NCBI RefSeq assembly: GCF_035582795.1
Contig: NC_134368.1
Span: forward strand, 7,479,501 to 7,543,500
DNA: 64,000 nt
Direction of reading: 5' to 3'
From: Mycteria americana
Lineage: Eukaryota > Chordata > Aves > Ciconiiformes > Ciconiidae
Part shown: positions 1 through 14,100 of the stretch, piece by piece
How the letters are laid out: each line of letters starts with the position of its first letter
Numbering within the stretch: position 1 is the first letter of the stretch
Notes under the pieces: generated by a model
Seen by the model: only the letters and a program-made list of their open reading frames with translations
Told to the model about the DNA's origin: nothing
The model's database searches: none
Program-made: the position numbers and the translations under genes

Positions 1-2066
1 CCAATTCCTGTTGGAAATTCAATTGCAAAAGAGGAACTCGCATCAGACACATGGAGTCGTGACCCAAACGTGGGAACAGCTGATCTAAGACCTGGTCTGC
101 ACTTACAATTGTTTTTCAGTTGCACACACCAGTTGTGGCAATATGCCCATTAGGGTCTGATTTTTTTTTTTTTTTTTTTTTTTTAAAGTAGGAATTTACA
201 CTGACACAGGACAAACCTTCATTTATTAGTTAAAACTGATGTCACTGTAGTTTATTTTTATTCTGCTTGGTAATAGTCGTTTTGATAAATGGTGTTTTAG
301 GCTGATCCAAGCCCATCCACACCAGGTCTGGGTTTGTGTTTAAAAGTTTTGCTGGCAGTAATGTCTAACTGACAGAACCGTGCTGGCAGTGAGGCTTTGA
401 GGGAGTTGCAGTTATGTAAAAAGTCTGGCAGAAGCTGCCCTGGGAAGACAATGCTCTCAGGCATTTGGCAGTGCCATTCTACTGCTGTAACACTAAATAT
501 AAATATACATATAAATCCCAGGGGAGCAGTTATATAGCTGGGTGACAGGTGCTCAGGGAATAATTTCAGTACCTGCAGGGAGATGGAGAGACACTACAGA
601 TACTGTCCCCACTGCATCGGGGAGAAGATGGAGCAAGCCATTTCAGAGCTGGTGACATCCAGATTTATTGCCACCTCCATCCTCCCTTCCCCAGAGTAGC
701 ACCTGGTGTAGGTATCCTTCTGCCTTCTTTCCACCCTTCCCTTATTCTGTTGCAATTATCCCAGCCTTAGGTAACACGGTCCCATTAATGGATTTTCATG
801 GATTTTTATTTCCTTAAGCTTTCTAACATTCCAGCAAAGCTGCTTAGGGATCTCCATTTTCAAAGATAGCTAATTAGACAACAATTTTCAGTTAAATTAA
901 CAACTTTCATCTTACCATCTCCTTTCCTTTGGAGAGACAGATTCTTAAAGCTGTTTGAACTTTAAGTTCTACAATTTTACAATGGAAAAAAATATTGAGG
1001 GAGAATAAAAGGTTTCTCTCTCACCTCCAGTACTTGGAAATTATTCCTTACATCATCTCTGTGGTGACAGCGCCGCAGAAGAGGAGCACCACATCACTTG
1101 ATAAAATCACTGGAAGTGCTGATGGCGTGTGACAAATACGTTGTTTCTTTCCAGCCCAAGAAGGACCAATATTGCATACATCAGAATAGTTTAGCTGTGC
1201 TTTTAAATGCCATTTAGCACTCAGTGACAAAAATCCCCAGATTCCTGAATTACTCAAGATACTACAGTTTGCCTGACCAAGTCACGGTCCCCAAAGACTC
1301 TTTCTGTGTCTGTTGCTATCACTGCAAAGGAGACCATTCATAAACCACCCACCAAGCAGTCCCCCACAGCGGAGTTACCATAGTTGAACACAGTGACAGC
1401 ACAGCACATGCTTTCACTACCAGTGTGAGGTAAAATGCTCTCACCTAAGCCCCAGCTAAGGGATTTAAGCTAACACACTTGCCTTTGTCACTGCAACGGG
1501 CTCAGGGTGTGGATGTGAGGAGGCACCGCCACTCAAGTGATGCACACTAATTCAGTAAGCTGCGGTGAGTTGATTGTGCTCCAGAGCCCTCGATCATGGG
1601 ATGGGCAGTTACCTCTTTATCTCTTCCTGGCTAGTTTCCCCTGCCTGTGGGTATTATGTAAGTAATTACATTTTGTCTTATTTGCAGTTTGGCCAACACC
1701 CTAGTATTAACCTGTGTTATTGAGGTGAGCCAAGTGAGATATTTAATGCCCTGTGATAGGGCTGTGGTCCTCCGCTGGCCAGTGGAGCTTCTTCTGTAGG
1801 CACAGAGTCAGACTGCTCTTCTTTTCATGACACCAGTCCCAAAGGCCACAATCTTCCTTCCCCATGGCTTGTGTGGAAATATGACGTGTGTTATGTGCTG
1901 AGGTGGGGGAAGCTCTGGCATCTTCAAGTCCATAGTAATTGTTAACACACGGGGCAGGGGGAAAGAACCTTTTTTTCTGTGAGAGTTATTCTGTGCACTT
2001 GTGCCTGTAAGAGATAGTTTGAGGCCCTTCGAGGAAAATGAGCCAGCTACTGTTTTTGTTTACCAG
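1..2066 (+). other. REEP1: REEP1 intron (partial)
   Basis: No exon was recognised. The earlier REEP1 exons, which should code about 35 residues ending KSKDIKEY, are not found here. A run of 24 T lies at 161-184. Otherwise ordinary intron sequence. Confidence 0.75.
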
Positions 2067-2143
2067 GTCAAATGGATGATGTACTGGATCATATTCGCGC
2101 TCTTCACGACAGCAGAGACATTCACGGATATCTTTCTTTGCTG
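2067..2143 (+). CDS. REEP1: REEP1 coding exon, start of the TB2/DP1/HVA22 domain core
   Basis: This 77-base exon lies between the acceptor tttaccag and the donor gtgagc. It reads [19 protein letters not shown] and then TDIFLC, and ends with two bases of the Trp codon completed at 4056. It encodes one of the hydrophobic hairpin segments. It starts in phase 0, so the preceding exon upstream of the window should end on a whole codon. Confidence 0.96.
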
Positions 2144-5100
2144 GTGAGCACCAGATGGGAGATGGTCTTTGTCATGAAATGGAAAGAAAATGGAAATGTT
2201 TATGAGGGGAAAAAAGGGGTAACAGAGGTGCACTGCCTCCTGAACATGGGGTTAGCAGCTTCAGGTGCATAGAGGTGTTTTGTCTGGAGGAGGCATGCTT
2301 CCTTTCTCGGTGCTGTCATAGGAAAAGCAAGAAAGAAGATGGAACTGCTCAGTGATATCTCATTAGTGAGAAATCATTACAGCAGTCTCAGTCCCTTGCC
2401 TGTCAGAGAGAGGTACAGCTGATTGCTGAGTTGGATGCTTGCAGAGATAATCACGTAAACAACAGTAGCTTTAACTACAGGCATAGTTCTAGACTTATCT
2501 AGCTGTGTCCTACAGTAAATACACAGACTGTAGGGATCAGGCAGAAACAGCCCTGCAGCACAGGACTTTGTAGGTTGCTGCCTGGATTGTTGTTCCTGGG
2601 ATGTTTTGCCAGGCCCGTTCCTGGTTAAGCTGGGTTTACAGTTTGATGGAGGATAGTGACAGCCCATACTGATGGGGGCTCTCTGGTGCCAGTGGAAGGA
2701 TTCCTGGTGACCTCTGTCAGGATGAGAGCACATAAATGCTCAATTTTCAGATTCAGTTCCTTAAATTTGGATGCTCAAGTTTGGAAATGTTTGTTGCTTG
2801 GTTGCCCTTTTTAGTAAGGCCTTTCTTGTGGAAACCAGTGAGATCAGTAGACTTCTGGATGAAAATTCAACTGTAGTGCATGGCCCTCACCTAAAGCCTG
2901 TTCCTGTGTAGCACTGCACGCCTCTAGTGAGTCCTCCAGACAAAGGGAATCGGGGGTACTTGGCAAGATGTCAGATCTGTTGAAAAGGAGATAAAAGACA
3001 TTATTGTGTCTCTATCTAATTTGCATGCAGATCTACCTCCACTGTGTTCATCTGGAGCTTTGTTTTTTTGGAGGATGTATTATGTGGGTCTCTCGGGAGG
3101 AATGACAGAGGGCTTGTCCAGCCTGTGAAATCAAGTATGCTGTAGAGATCCTCAGTGAGGTGGAAGACCAACCTGGCAAATCCATGCTCAGAGTAAAGCA
3201 TCAGAGAGGCCCTTTGGGTCAGACCTGGATGCTGTATGACCCAGCTGGCTCGGTGACAGCTAGCACAGCTAGCACAGCGGTGCTAGCTAGCACAGCAGGA
3301 GTCTGTCTGGGTCCAGCTGGGCTGGTGCACAGCTATCACAGGGTCTCTGTGCTGCTCTCGCTTGCCCCTGCCTACAAAGGGTAGCGTTGGTTCATCACAC
3401 TGCTGACAGCAACGTGCCTGCCCGCATGAGGATGCCTCTAGCTGGCCAGCCTTGAGCTCTAGACTTTGTCCTCCAGAAAAGAGTCTGGATAATCTAATCT
3501 CAAGAAGTTCCTGACTTGTTACAGCTAAAGCATGTCCTGTTGTTAGTTAGTGTCCTGCATATTTTGCAGTGCTACCTGAAAGCCACAGTATGGATCTGCA
3601 CCTTTATGTTGCATGTTGCTTGGACAAGGAAGGTTCTTGTATTTCAATTTGAGTCAGATAAATGTTGTCTTAAAAGCAGAAAGGCAGAGAGATGAAAGGT
3701 GCCTAAATATATCAATGAAATAGTGATTTGCTGGTTTGCTCTTTGCTCCCTCCTAATGATTGGGGATGCTATGAAGACAGCATCTGTGCTTTTTGCATGT
3801 AGAAAGCTCCTCTTATCACACAGCAGAGTCTCTTCCAAGCCGTTAAATAATGGCCCTGATACCTGAGTAATGATTTACCCACATGCCTAGTTGAGATGTG
3901 TGTGAAGGTGAATGAATGTGTTTTGGTCTTTGGATTCTTTAGTAAGCAAAAGCTGCCCTAAGCTAGACTGGCCAGTCCCTTCCTGTACTGAGCATCTCTA
4001 ATTAAGGGTAGTGGTTAAATTGGGAGCAGACATTAACAGTTCTTTTTTCTTCTAGGTTTCCATTCTACTATGAACTCAAAATAGCTTTTGTAGCTTGGCT
4101 GCTGTCTCCATACACAAAAGGCTCCAGCCTCCTGTACAGGAAATTTGTTCACCCAACACTGTCTTCAAAAGAAAAGGTAACCACAGGTGCCCAGGTCCTC
4201 TCTGGGTGGAGCAGATCTACAATGTGTTTACTCTAGTCTTCGTATCACTCATTTTCATTGAAGGACTGGGAGTTGCCGATTCTCTTCCTCTGTCATTTGA
4301 TCATCTTTTTGGTTGGTGTTTGTGGTTGTTTTGTTCTTGAATACTGGCATCTGTTCAGCGCACTGACACATATTAACTAATCTTTGTGCACTTGAGAAGT
4401 TGGGAGGGAAGGGGATAAAAATACCTCCTGAGCTGCTTTGCACGTACTGGCTGAATATAGCTGGAGTGCTGTGTTGTGGCTGGATATAAAGATTAGAGAA
4501 ACAGGGTCTGGCAGCCAGGGCTCCTTAACTTTGTTCCCAGCTCTGCCTAAAACATTGTGCAGCAATGAGACAAATAGCCAAGCCTGTCTGAAAGGGGCAT
4601 AGCAAGCACTTGCCTAACTGGGAGATGTATAGCATGTTGAAGTAAGGCATGTAGCATGTTGAGGTCCTGGGTTGAGAAATGTCTTGCTCAAATTAATGAT
4701 GCTAATTTTGGGGGGGACGGGATGGGATGATGAGGGGACACACACATTACATCTTGGATCATTTGCCTGCCTAGGAGATTCCTGTGGCTGTGAATGGGAC
4801 ATTGTCAGGCAGATCCACTTGGCTCATGTGGATACATGGGCCAAGAATAGCTATCAGTCACACACCAACATGCAAACTACAAAGAAGTGAATACCTGTTT
4901 CCCACATTGGCAACTATGGAAATGAAAGATCTGTTTAGCCACAGGCAGTGCATGAACAGTTGTATCTCAGTCCTGTCCAAGAAGGACAGTGGGGATCAGT
5001 CTTCTGTCTCTCTGCTTCCTGGGAACTTCTGCTTATGCTTTTCACAAATAGTGCTTGTGCATTTTGGATTGCCACCTCTTATCTACTAGGTATAGGGACA

Positions 5101-8100
5101 GACTTGCTAAACAGCCAGCAGCTTCTTGTAGCCTCCAGTCCCTACTAACCCAGCACATCCAGTAGCTGAGTACTAGAAATCATTGTCATCCATTATCATC
5201 CAGACCCCTGTGTCTTGAGGGAGGGAGGGTTAGGGCAGGAACTTTCATAACCATTTCACTGTATATTGAGCAGCATCAAAGTCCAGAAGCTCTGGGCCTA
5301 CCAATTCCATGGGCATGTTGAAGCCACACACTGCAGTGATGTGCAGAGATATCTCAGATACTTCTGAGACCACCAGTCTTGGACCCAGGGCAGTACAGCT
5401 GCAGCTGCCCAGTGTGATAATATGATTCTTTTTAACTATGGGGCAATCCAATTTGTCTTTAGAGTCCATAGATTGCAAATGGCTCCTGACACACCCTGGT
5501 CCATTCTGCCCAGGTGAACATGTCTGTCTTGCTTCCAGGACCTATTGGTGGTGGTTGCACTGTGCAAGTGTATCCCAGCTTTGGGTCCCAATCTTCCATT
5601 CACAGAATAAAGAGTTCCCAAAGCCTGCAAAGGGGGTTACAGCTCCCTGCAAACCTCTCCTATTTGCAAATGTTGGCTGTGAACTTCTCTTCAGCCAAGG
5701 TGGAGGAAATGGAGGATATCTGCCTCCATAAAAGATGACCTGGCCCTTCCAAGAGTTTGAGGCTGGGAGCACTCTGAACTTGTCCTTCTTGTGCTTTTTT
5801 TTTGTTTTGTTGTCTGCTGTGACAGGAGATCGATGACTGCCTCGTCCAGGCAAAAGACCGGAGCTACGATGCCCTTGTGCACTTTGGGAAGCGGGGGCTG
5901 AACGTCGCAGCCACGGCAGCCGTCATGGCAGCTTCAAAGGTAAAGGTGTGGGTCAGGATGGTGACTCATTAGCTTCTCATCTGCATCCATCACCACCAGC
6001 AGCCACAGTGTGGAGGGGGAGAGACGGTGAGGGTAGGGATTTGCTCACTGATTTTGATCATGCCTCCCAATCTCCCATTCACCAGCCACACAGCTGCCTC
6101 TTGGGATGATGACGGTATGCGTGGTGCCTTGTGAACCTATAGGAGGTTGAAAATGCAGGATTAAGACTAGGGTCTGCCTCAGGCCTCTGTTGAATTTTAT
6201 ATTTTCCATAGCATTCAGTACCCAGGTGACAATGTTAGCAATGCTGTTCATCACAGCCTGTGCTCTTCATTTTCACTGTCAAAATAAGAGCATGCTTCCC
6301 ATGAAGCATGCTGACATTAGGTGGACACAGTTAACACCCTGACAGGGAAATGTTTTTTTTGGTCAGCACCTTCTGCAGTGAAGGGAAAGGCCATCTGCGG
6401 CCCAGTTTGTCAATTTTTGTGCTGAATTTTTGAGAAGTCTGCAGGATGTAGTGACCTGTAATTTGGGTACCGACAGAAAGCAGATGTGATCTGAAGTTCG
6501 TGAAGGCTAAAAGTTCGTCTGCAAGGCTTGCACATAACATTCCTTGTGTATAATTCTCTGGAGAAATGTTTATGTAGGAGTGAATGGGAAGTGGCATTAG
6601 TTGCTTTTGGAGAACGAGTAGATGTTGGATGAGTGGTCTTGTCTGAGGAGGTGTATCCTGTACTCTGTTCCTGGCTTAGAGCCAGAACCAGGAAATAGCT
6701 GTTGTCTCGGTTCTTTACTTGCATAAAAGCCACAAGGACTTGATAACTGCATTTTGTGGTCCTGCTCTCTGGCCATGGATTATCATGGCTTAGGGTAGAT
6801 GTGCACAGTGACTATACCCTTGTGTTTTGGGGGCAAGACTTGTATAAAAGATATGGCTTTCATGCAGTCAGATACAATGCCCTCTTGCAAAAGGATAGTA
6901 GAAACATATGGGCAAGGTGGGTACTGGTGTGTGTGAATGGCAGTTGAAGGAAATTCTTTTCCTCTGTCAGGTGCTTTTCGTACGACCTTAGGCACATCAT
7001 TTTAGTATATCTTGGCCTTACCTTCTGTAAAAATGCATAATACATCCTAGGGAGGCCAAATACCGTAAAGTCTATAAAGCATGTTGAATGCAAGGTATTA
7101 TAGAAGTGGGGAGCCCCTGGGATATGGCATGCACATGTAGAATTGCAGAGATATGCAAAAGCTATATCCTGTTGCAAAGAAAAGCCAAAAATTGCTTCCC
7201 TTTTCCCTGCCAAGCATTGTGCAGACTGTGGCTGTCAGGCCTGGCTCAGTTCTTCTCCTGAACTGTTGCTCTTCAGTGGGGAGGCTCTGCTAACCCAGGG
7301 ACTGCTGGCTAATCCAAACTTGAACTGCAGCCTGGGATAAACACGGAGCTAAGGCAAAGCTGTGTGTTAATATGCCCAATGAAACAACATTTGTGTGATG
7401 CCTCCATGACACTTAACACTTTTGCTGCTGCTATGTAAGCCTGCAGAAGTTGCACCATGGACATAAATAGGTTCTGGGAATGCCTGTTTTGCAGCACTGC
7501 CTTTGCTCTGAGCCCCTTCCTACAAGGTGCTGCAGACTCTCTGTGCTAGAGCTGTTTTTAGGACAGAGTGAGAAACTGTGTGTGAATCCCGAAGAAACTT
7601 GACTCCTGTTTGGGTAGCTCCTGAATATGAGAAGCTCAACAGCAGCCCAGACCCACAGTGCCAACCTGTTCATCTCAGGACTGCAACAGTGTCTTTTTCT
7701 GGTGTTTTTCTTAAGAATCTCACTGCCTTGTAATGTGGCTCCAGTGGCAGTGGGAAGCTGGGTAGAAGGGAGAAGAGTCTCCAGGGTACAAGGAAGCCAT
7801 TGTTTTGCATGAGTTAATGAAGCTCCCCATTCAGTGCTTGAAGAAAGCAACTCTGTGACTTGTGTGGTATTGCTGTATGGCACATCTGCCAGCCTAACTT
7901 GAGAGAAAACAGTTAAGATATTGCAACCTGTAAATGGACCAGAAGAGCCTTTCCTGACAGTACTTTGGGGAGGTGGAAAATGATCTGTTGATAAGATTGA
8001 GAGGTTGTTATTGGATTGATTAATCCATTGACTCATTTTTATAACAAAGCAAGGACTGTTCATGTCTTTGCTTCAACCTTGACATTTAAATTACTCTGAA

Positions 8101-11100
8101 TATGTGAGGAAAAATAGGACTCCTGGCTTCCTTCACCACTTCAGCATGTGGCCTCCAGAAAGTTGCTTGCTTCTGTGTGCCTCAGGGTGCAGATCCAAGA
8201 GACAGGGTGAGCCTGATCTGACAGCTCTCCTCCTCCAAAATGTGGTAACGCTCCTGCTCCCAGTGGGTTAACCAGCTCTTTGGACCTCCTCAGTTTAATC
8301 TATCAGAAAGCTAATCCAGAAAGAGAAAGAAAGGGAATACTGTTTTTTGAGCCCACAAATGTGTGTCAAGTGCCTGAGCCAGCACAAGGGAAGGGACAGA
8401 ACTGCATTGTGAGGAGCATGGCTGGAGGAAAGGAAAGCAAGATCTTCCCTTCCTGTTCATGGGAAGCAGACAGATGAGCTCTGCTGCTCATGGGACCACA
8501 CCCTTAATACATTTACACTCTTCATGGTGTAATAGTCAGGAATGGTTAAAGCAGCTTCTGTCCCTTGCCCTTCTTAGATGGAATTTGTTGTCTTTTCGGG
8601 CAGGGAGAGTTGAATGGCTGTGATTTACAGCCTGATGTGTTGCAGTACAGAAGTGCTGAGCTGGGGTCCCGCAGGTATTCAGGATGTGAAGTGTGATGGG
8701 TCGGGTGTGGATGTGTCTCCATTTAGCTGTCCCTGCTGCCATGAAGGCTCGTGAAGGGAGCCATTTCCAAGAGAGGAGCGATACAAGCAGGTACAGGTGA
8801 TAACACCTTTTGTTGCTCTGGTTTTCAGCTGCTGTTAAATGTATGGCAATGCCCTTACTTGCTCACTTGAGAAGGAGGTTTAACAGAGCTAGATTATACT
8901 GTGTGAGATAAGTTTAAATGAGTAATTATCTGGAAAACACTTTGAGCTGACAGGTGCCAGACAAGACTGCAGTGCTGTCCTTAGGGGGAAGTTTCCAGGG
9001 AGGGAGGAAAGAGAATATTATTTCTAAGGTTTATCCTGGTTTTCCCAATGCCAAGGTTCAAGGGTATCCAGCTAGCCTGTGTTGAGTGTAGATGGGAAAC
9101 TGAGCCCTGAACAGGTTCATTGGGTTTCAGCCTTTAACGGATTGTGTTAAAATTGGATCCTATAGAGATGACCATATATTCAGAAGCACTGAGCTCCTGC
9201 AGCTCCCATGGAAAACGTGGCTTTTACCAGCAAGTGAATGTGAGGATCTGTCTTATTTCCTGCTTCACTTGGATTAGTGGGTGAGGAAAAGATGCTTTTG
9301 TATTAAGAAATGGACCCTCAGACTTTGCAAATCAGCAACTTCTGGTGGCAAATACACAGTGAGCTGCTGGGTTGAAAGTGTACTCTGTACAGACCTGTTT
9401 TCAGTAAATTAAATCTAAATCTAAAGGCTCCTGTACTTGGAAACATGTCTCCTGCTGTGCATAGCCCTGTCCTTGCCTCTTTCTCTGAGCTGTGGTAACT
9501 GATCTTCTTGTGCTCCCACAGGACCCATCATGATCTTTTGTCTTTTGTGCTAAGATCTTTGGGCAAGGCCCTCTTCGTTCTTTTTATGTGCAGCACGATG
9601 CTGCTGGCGCTCTGATTGGCGTTTGTGTGGGACAGGCTGCTACTTATATATTTACCACAGGCTAAGATGCTGCAAGGTGTGCACAGCCACACCTTCCTTA
9701 TCTCTGATCCCCTGGCCCTTTCCCCTTTCTATCTTAAATAGCCTAACGTTTTAGTTAGCCAACTGCAGGCTTTTCTCCCTTCCCCTTCCTCCTGCTCCCT
9801 TCCCCTGCTCTGTTTTGTTTTGAAGCCACAGTTGTGCTAACACTGGCAGAAACCTGTGCCAATTCATTTTACAGGCTGAGGAGCTGTCAGTGTCCCAAGT
9901 ACCCTGAGTCTGCCCAGCTGGCTCGCTTGGGTGTTTTCTCTCTCTCTCCGGAGAGTCTATTTTTGATGCTCTCTAAGCAGACAGAGCATTGGATATCTGG
10001 TCTTATTACCCCTGCTAGGTGCTCAACACTAATCTTTTCCGTGCCCCCAGCAGCTGGCATCCCCACCAAGGCACATAATCTCATCTGGGGCTCTGTAATC
10101 CTGTCCTCATTGCTTGGTCATTCTGCCACATGCTGTGATTTCAAGTGGGTCTGTCCTAAATGGCGGGATTAGATGACCGGGTAGTAAATCCTGTTGCTCT
10201 TTGCGTGTTTTCAATTAGTTCCAACTAGTTCAGCCATTTCCACTTCCGAAGGGCTCTGGGCACTGACCACCACCTTCTTTCCAGCTCACCTCGGGGGAGG
10301 AGAGGAGAAGCAGAAAAAGGAGCCTGCTTTTGGGTCACAGCAGAAGGGGAGCACCAGCAAGGCTGTTACAGCCCAAGTAGCAGGGAAGGTGCAGGGCCTT
10401 GGCTGGGCAGCGGAGCCATCAGATGGAGGCCTGGGCATAAGTGGGCTTTTCATTGGTACCAGTCAGGTTTCTAACGTAAGCAGCTGGGACACGTATGGCT
10501 GCAGTGAGGAGAGGTACCAACGCATTGGAGGCAGCATCAGCCTCCTCCAGCACACTCTCATGTACTCCCTTGCTGTCACCATGCTCCCAGCACTTGCACA
10601 TCCTCCGCCTGTCACCCTGAGCCTCCTACCACCTTCTGCCTTGCCCTATCCCCAGTGCCCAACCCTTCTACTCCCTACTTCTCTTCCCAAGACCCAGCCC
10701 AGCCCTGCCATTGCCTTCTGTCTCTACAACCCTCCCATCACCAGTTTTACACTCTCCCCCAGCTCTCTGACCTTCTCCTTCAAGCTCCTGGGTTTCCCAG
10801 ATCCTGTTTGCATGTATCCTTATTCCTCACCCTGAACAAACCAATTCTGCCAAACAGGCCAATGTCTCCTTTTTTCCCCCCAAGACAAGTCCTGCTCCCA
10901 ACCGCTTAACCATGCCAAAGCTGTAGCCTCAACTCTGCTCTTCAAAGGAGAGCTGCAGAAAACATCCCACAGCCAACAGATCATCGTAACCCAGAGGTTT
11001 CTGATAATGTACCTTTCTCTGCCCTTCTTCTGCCCTCCTGTGTGTAGGGCAGGGACTGTCTGCACAGCAGCTGGTGCTGTGTCCCGTTGTGTGCCCCTTG

Positions 11101-14100
11101 GTACAGCTCGCCTTTAGGAGGGGGAGTGGGGCACAGCGTGCTGCTGGCAGTGGGCGCAGTGCCTTGGCAGAAGATGATAAATGAGGTGGAGGGAGCAGGC
11201 ACGCATGACTGGTGTCGATGAAAAGCCCATTTGTGCCTAATAAGTCTGAGAAACAGTCCAGGATCCTTTCATGCGTGGAGAAATATGGCTTGTGGTGCTT
11301 CCAGAGCTAGCAATCACTCTGGTTTATCGGTTAAAAGAACCAGGCATGCAGACGAAGGCGGGAGGGTTTCAGTATGTGCATCCACCTCTTTAATGCTCAG
11401 GAGTGCAGTGTCAGCAGTTCCCAAACTGCTTCAGCTTGCAACCACCTGTCTGGTCCAGCATCGTCACTTCCATTCCCACCTTTGGGCTCACCACTCCCTG
11501 GAGGGTCACAGCTCTGCTACTTTAGGGTCCCTTAGCCCAATAAATTTATTGGGAAGTTTCCCAGTGTATTGCTCGTTTTTTAAACCAGGGCACTGGAAGG
11601 GAAATGCTGGTGATGATTTAGATTTTATCCTCTCTAGTCAAACAGCATCTTTTCATTCATTTCTAGTATCTGGTTGGTATAGGAAGTGCAACTGCCTGAA
11701 AGTCAATATTTAGATCCCTAATTTTCCATGAGAATTGAGACTATTTACTGTGAGAGTTTGGAGCAAAAACTTGTGTGGGAGAGAGATGCTGCCTTTTGTA
11801 GCATGACAGTGGAGAACCTCACTCTTACTTGAGTTGGGAAAGAGGGAGGCAGGTGGTGGGGAGCATCCTTCCCTTTAAGATGCTGGATAAAGCCTCTTTG
11901 TAAGGATGAGATCCCACTGCTTGGAGGAAGATTGTTTCTTTGCTTATCAAACGTATCGGCAAACAGTTCTGTCCAGTCTGCTTAGTACTGTCTCTGTAAT
12001 GGCCCCATTGTGTGCCCTGGTCTGTAACATGGCCAAGAGCTGCAGAAGTGAGTACGCAGTTTGAGAAACCTTTGAGGATCCATTAGTGTTATCTCAGGAG
12101 GGCTGAGCATGCTGCTTTTGAAAGTAGCTTCCTTTAAAGGTTCTCCATTTGGGATCCAAAATCAAAGATGTCATGGCTGAGCTATGTTACACCAATAAAG
12201 AGGAACAACGAATGGCTTTCTTGAGACATATGTATATATTCCATGAACTGCTCCTGTCATGGTATGATGTATCTTTCATTCTTAAGTTTTTGAGAATCTG
12301 TTTTTCCCAAATCAATAAAACCCCAATGCTGTTTGAGATACAATCCAGGTAGCTGTTTCCGGTTTCTCTCTCTTGTTGGCTCTTTTGTTGGTGTCTCCAA
12401 GAAGCAGACAATAGCCAGTGAATGCACAGGACAGCAGAACCAAACAGTAAATTTATACAGAGAGACCAGGCTGGGAAAGACAATAACAAACAGTTCCCAG
12501 GAGAGGAAATGAACTGCACAAACAAAAAGGGTGGATGAAATTAAGTTTCCACCATTAACATCAATGTCAGCTGGTTTCCCTTTGAGTCTTTAGTACTGTC
12601 TGACATCTCCAAACCGGGTAGCTGTTCCATGCTAGGCACAGCACGCAGGCCTTGGCCACAAGGATATTGCTTGTAGGATGTTTGTGTTCATATGGTGGCA
12701 GAAGCAGTTTCCTCCTTCACTCAGGCCTGTGCTCAGATCATAAAGCCAATAATTTTGCTCTCAGCGGGGCCTGCCTGCAGCCAGACATGATAATGCTTCT
12801 GCGTGCAAACTCCCACTCATTGCCATGAGTAATTCCCCAGCCTTACCCTATTTCTCAGAAGACCTGTCCGTCACCAGGACTAAAATGACTGCCACGTGTC
12901 CCTCACCTAATCCTGTGCCTAAATTAGTCATAAATGCACTCTGTTCTTAATGATCTTAAGTCTGGATTACAGAGGTGTCCAGACACTGGGGGTTTCTCCA
13001 GTGGGAAGCGTTGATCAAGTGCAAGGAGTGGAGTGGCAGCCCGTTGTGTTTATAATTTGCTTTACTCTTTAAACACACTTGCTAGGTAACACCCTGGCAG
13101 CTGGGGTTATGGAGTGGTTTCTCCATCTCTCTGGGAAAGATGAGGAAGGGAGAACCTACGTTCAAAGGTGTAGTCCACAGGTGGGTGTCCCTGCATTTTA
13201 TGTGTATGTGAGTCCCTGCACATGGTGCCCAGTGTCACGCTCATGTCTCGCCTCAATTACTTATGCTTCAAATAGATCTTATTCTCAAAGCTTTTATGTG
13301 TGTTGCCACAATGGCTCTCTTTTTTCCCTTGCTAGGTGTCTCAGCTACTTCATTTACACTTGTATTTGGACCAGAAAAAAGGGCAGGTAATCTGCTGAGT
13401 GCTTATACTAACCTCTAACTATCATCTGCCTCCCCATTAGACTAGTTTGAACTGTTTTCAGCTGAGATTGGTCTGAGGCCAGATGCTGTCTGCTCTGCTT
13501 CCAGTGGGTAGATAGATCCTTGCGTGCTGAGCTTTAAAAGCCTGTCTTTGATCTCATCAGCAAAATGCCTTCCAAGTCCTCTGCTGGCAATCAGAGAGAC
13601 TCCAGCAGCCAGGCAGGGAGCTTTGTATGAGGAAAACCCATCTAACTCAGGTTGTTGCTATTGCATTGGCCAAGCTGCTGTGTTTGCTGTTGTTTTCTCA
13701 CTAATGGATAAAGGGAGCCTCTCTCCCACTGCTGTGATCCCAACTGGGGTTGCAGTGGAGCTAGTGAGGCCGGGACTTGGCTCAGAAGTGAAGACACATC
13801 TCTGCAAGCATTTTCTGATAGGTGTGGTTGGGGAAGTCCTGCTGACACCGTAGCGATAACTGACAACCTAGGAACATGCACTACACCTTATAGTGAATAT
13901 CTGCAGGATGGAGGCTGTAACATGCATGCAGACATGTCTGCTAGCATGGAAGAGAACTACTAACCAAAGTTAGAGCAAAAAGAGAAAAGAACATTAACAG
14001 GTTTAGCATTGTGCTGGAAGGGTGGTGAGCGTGACTTAGTGTTCCCTTGCCTGTTCATTAACTACTGATCCTAAGATGCAAAAGGCCAGAAGGTGCTATC

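Noticed and set aside
7431-8063. 210-codon open frame on the - strand
   Set aside because: No recognisable family, mixed composition, deep in an intron; chance frame.
10194-10835. 213-codon open frame on the + strand in the REEP1 large intron
   Set aside because: Pro/Ser/Leu low-complexity with no domain, no splice or phase support, and a pyrimidine-rich base composition that suppresses stops by chance.
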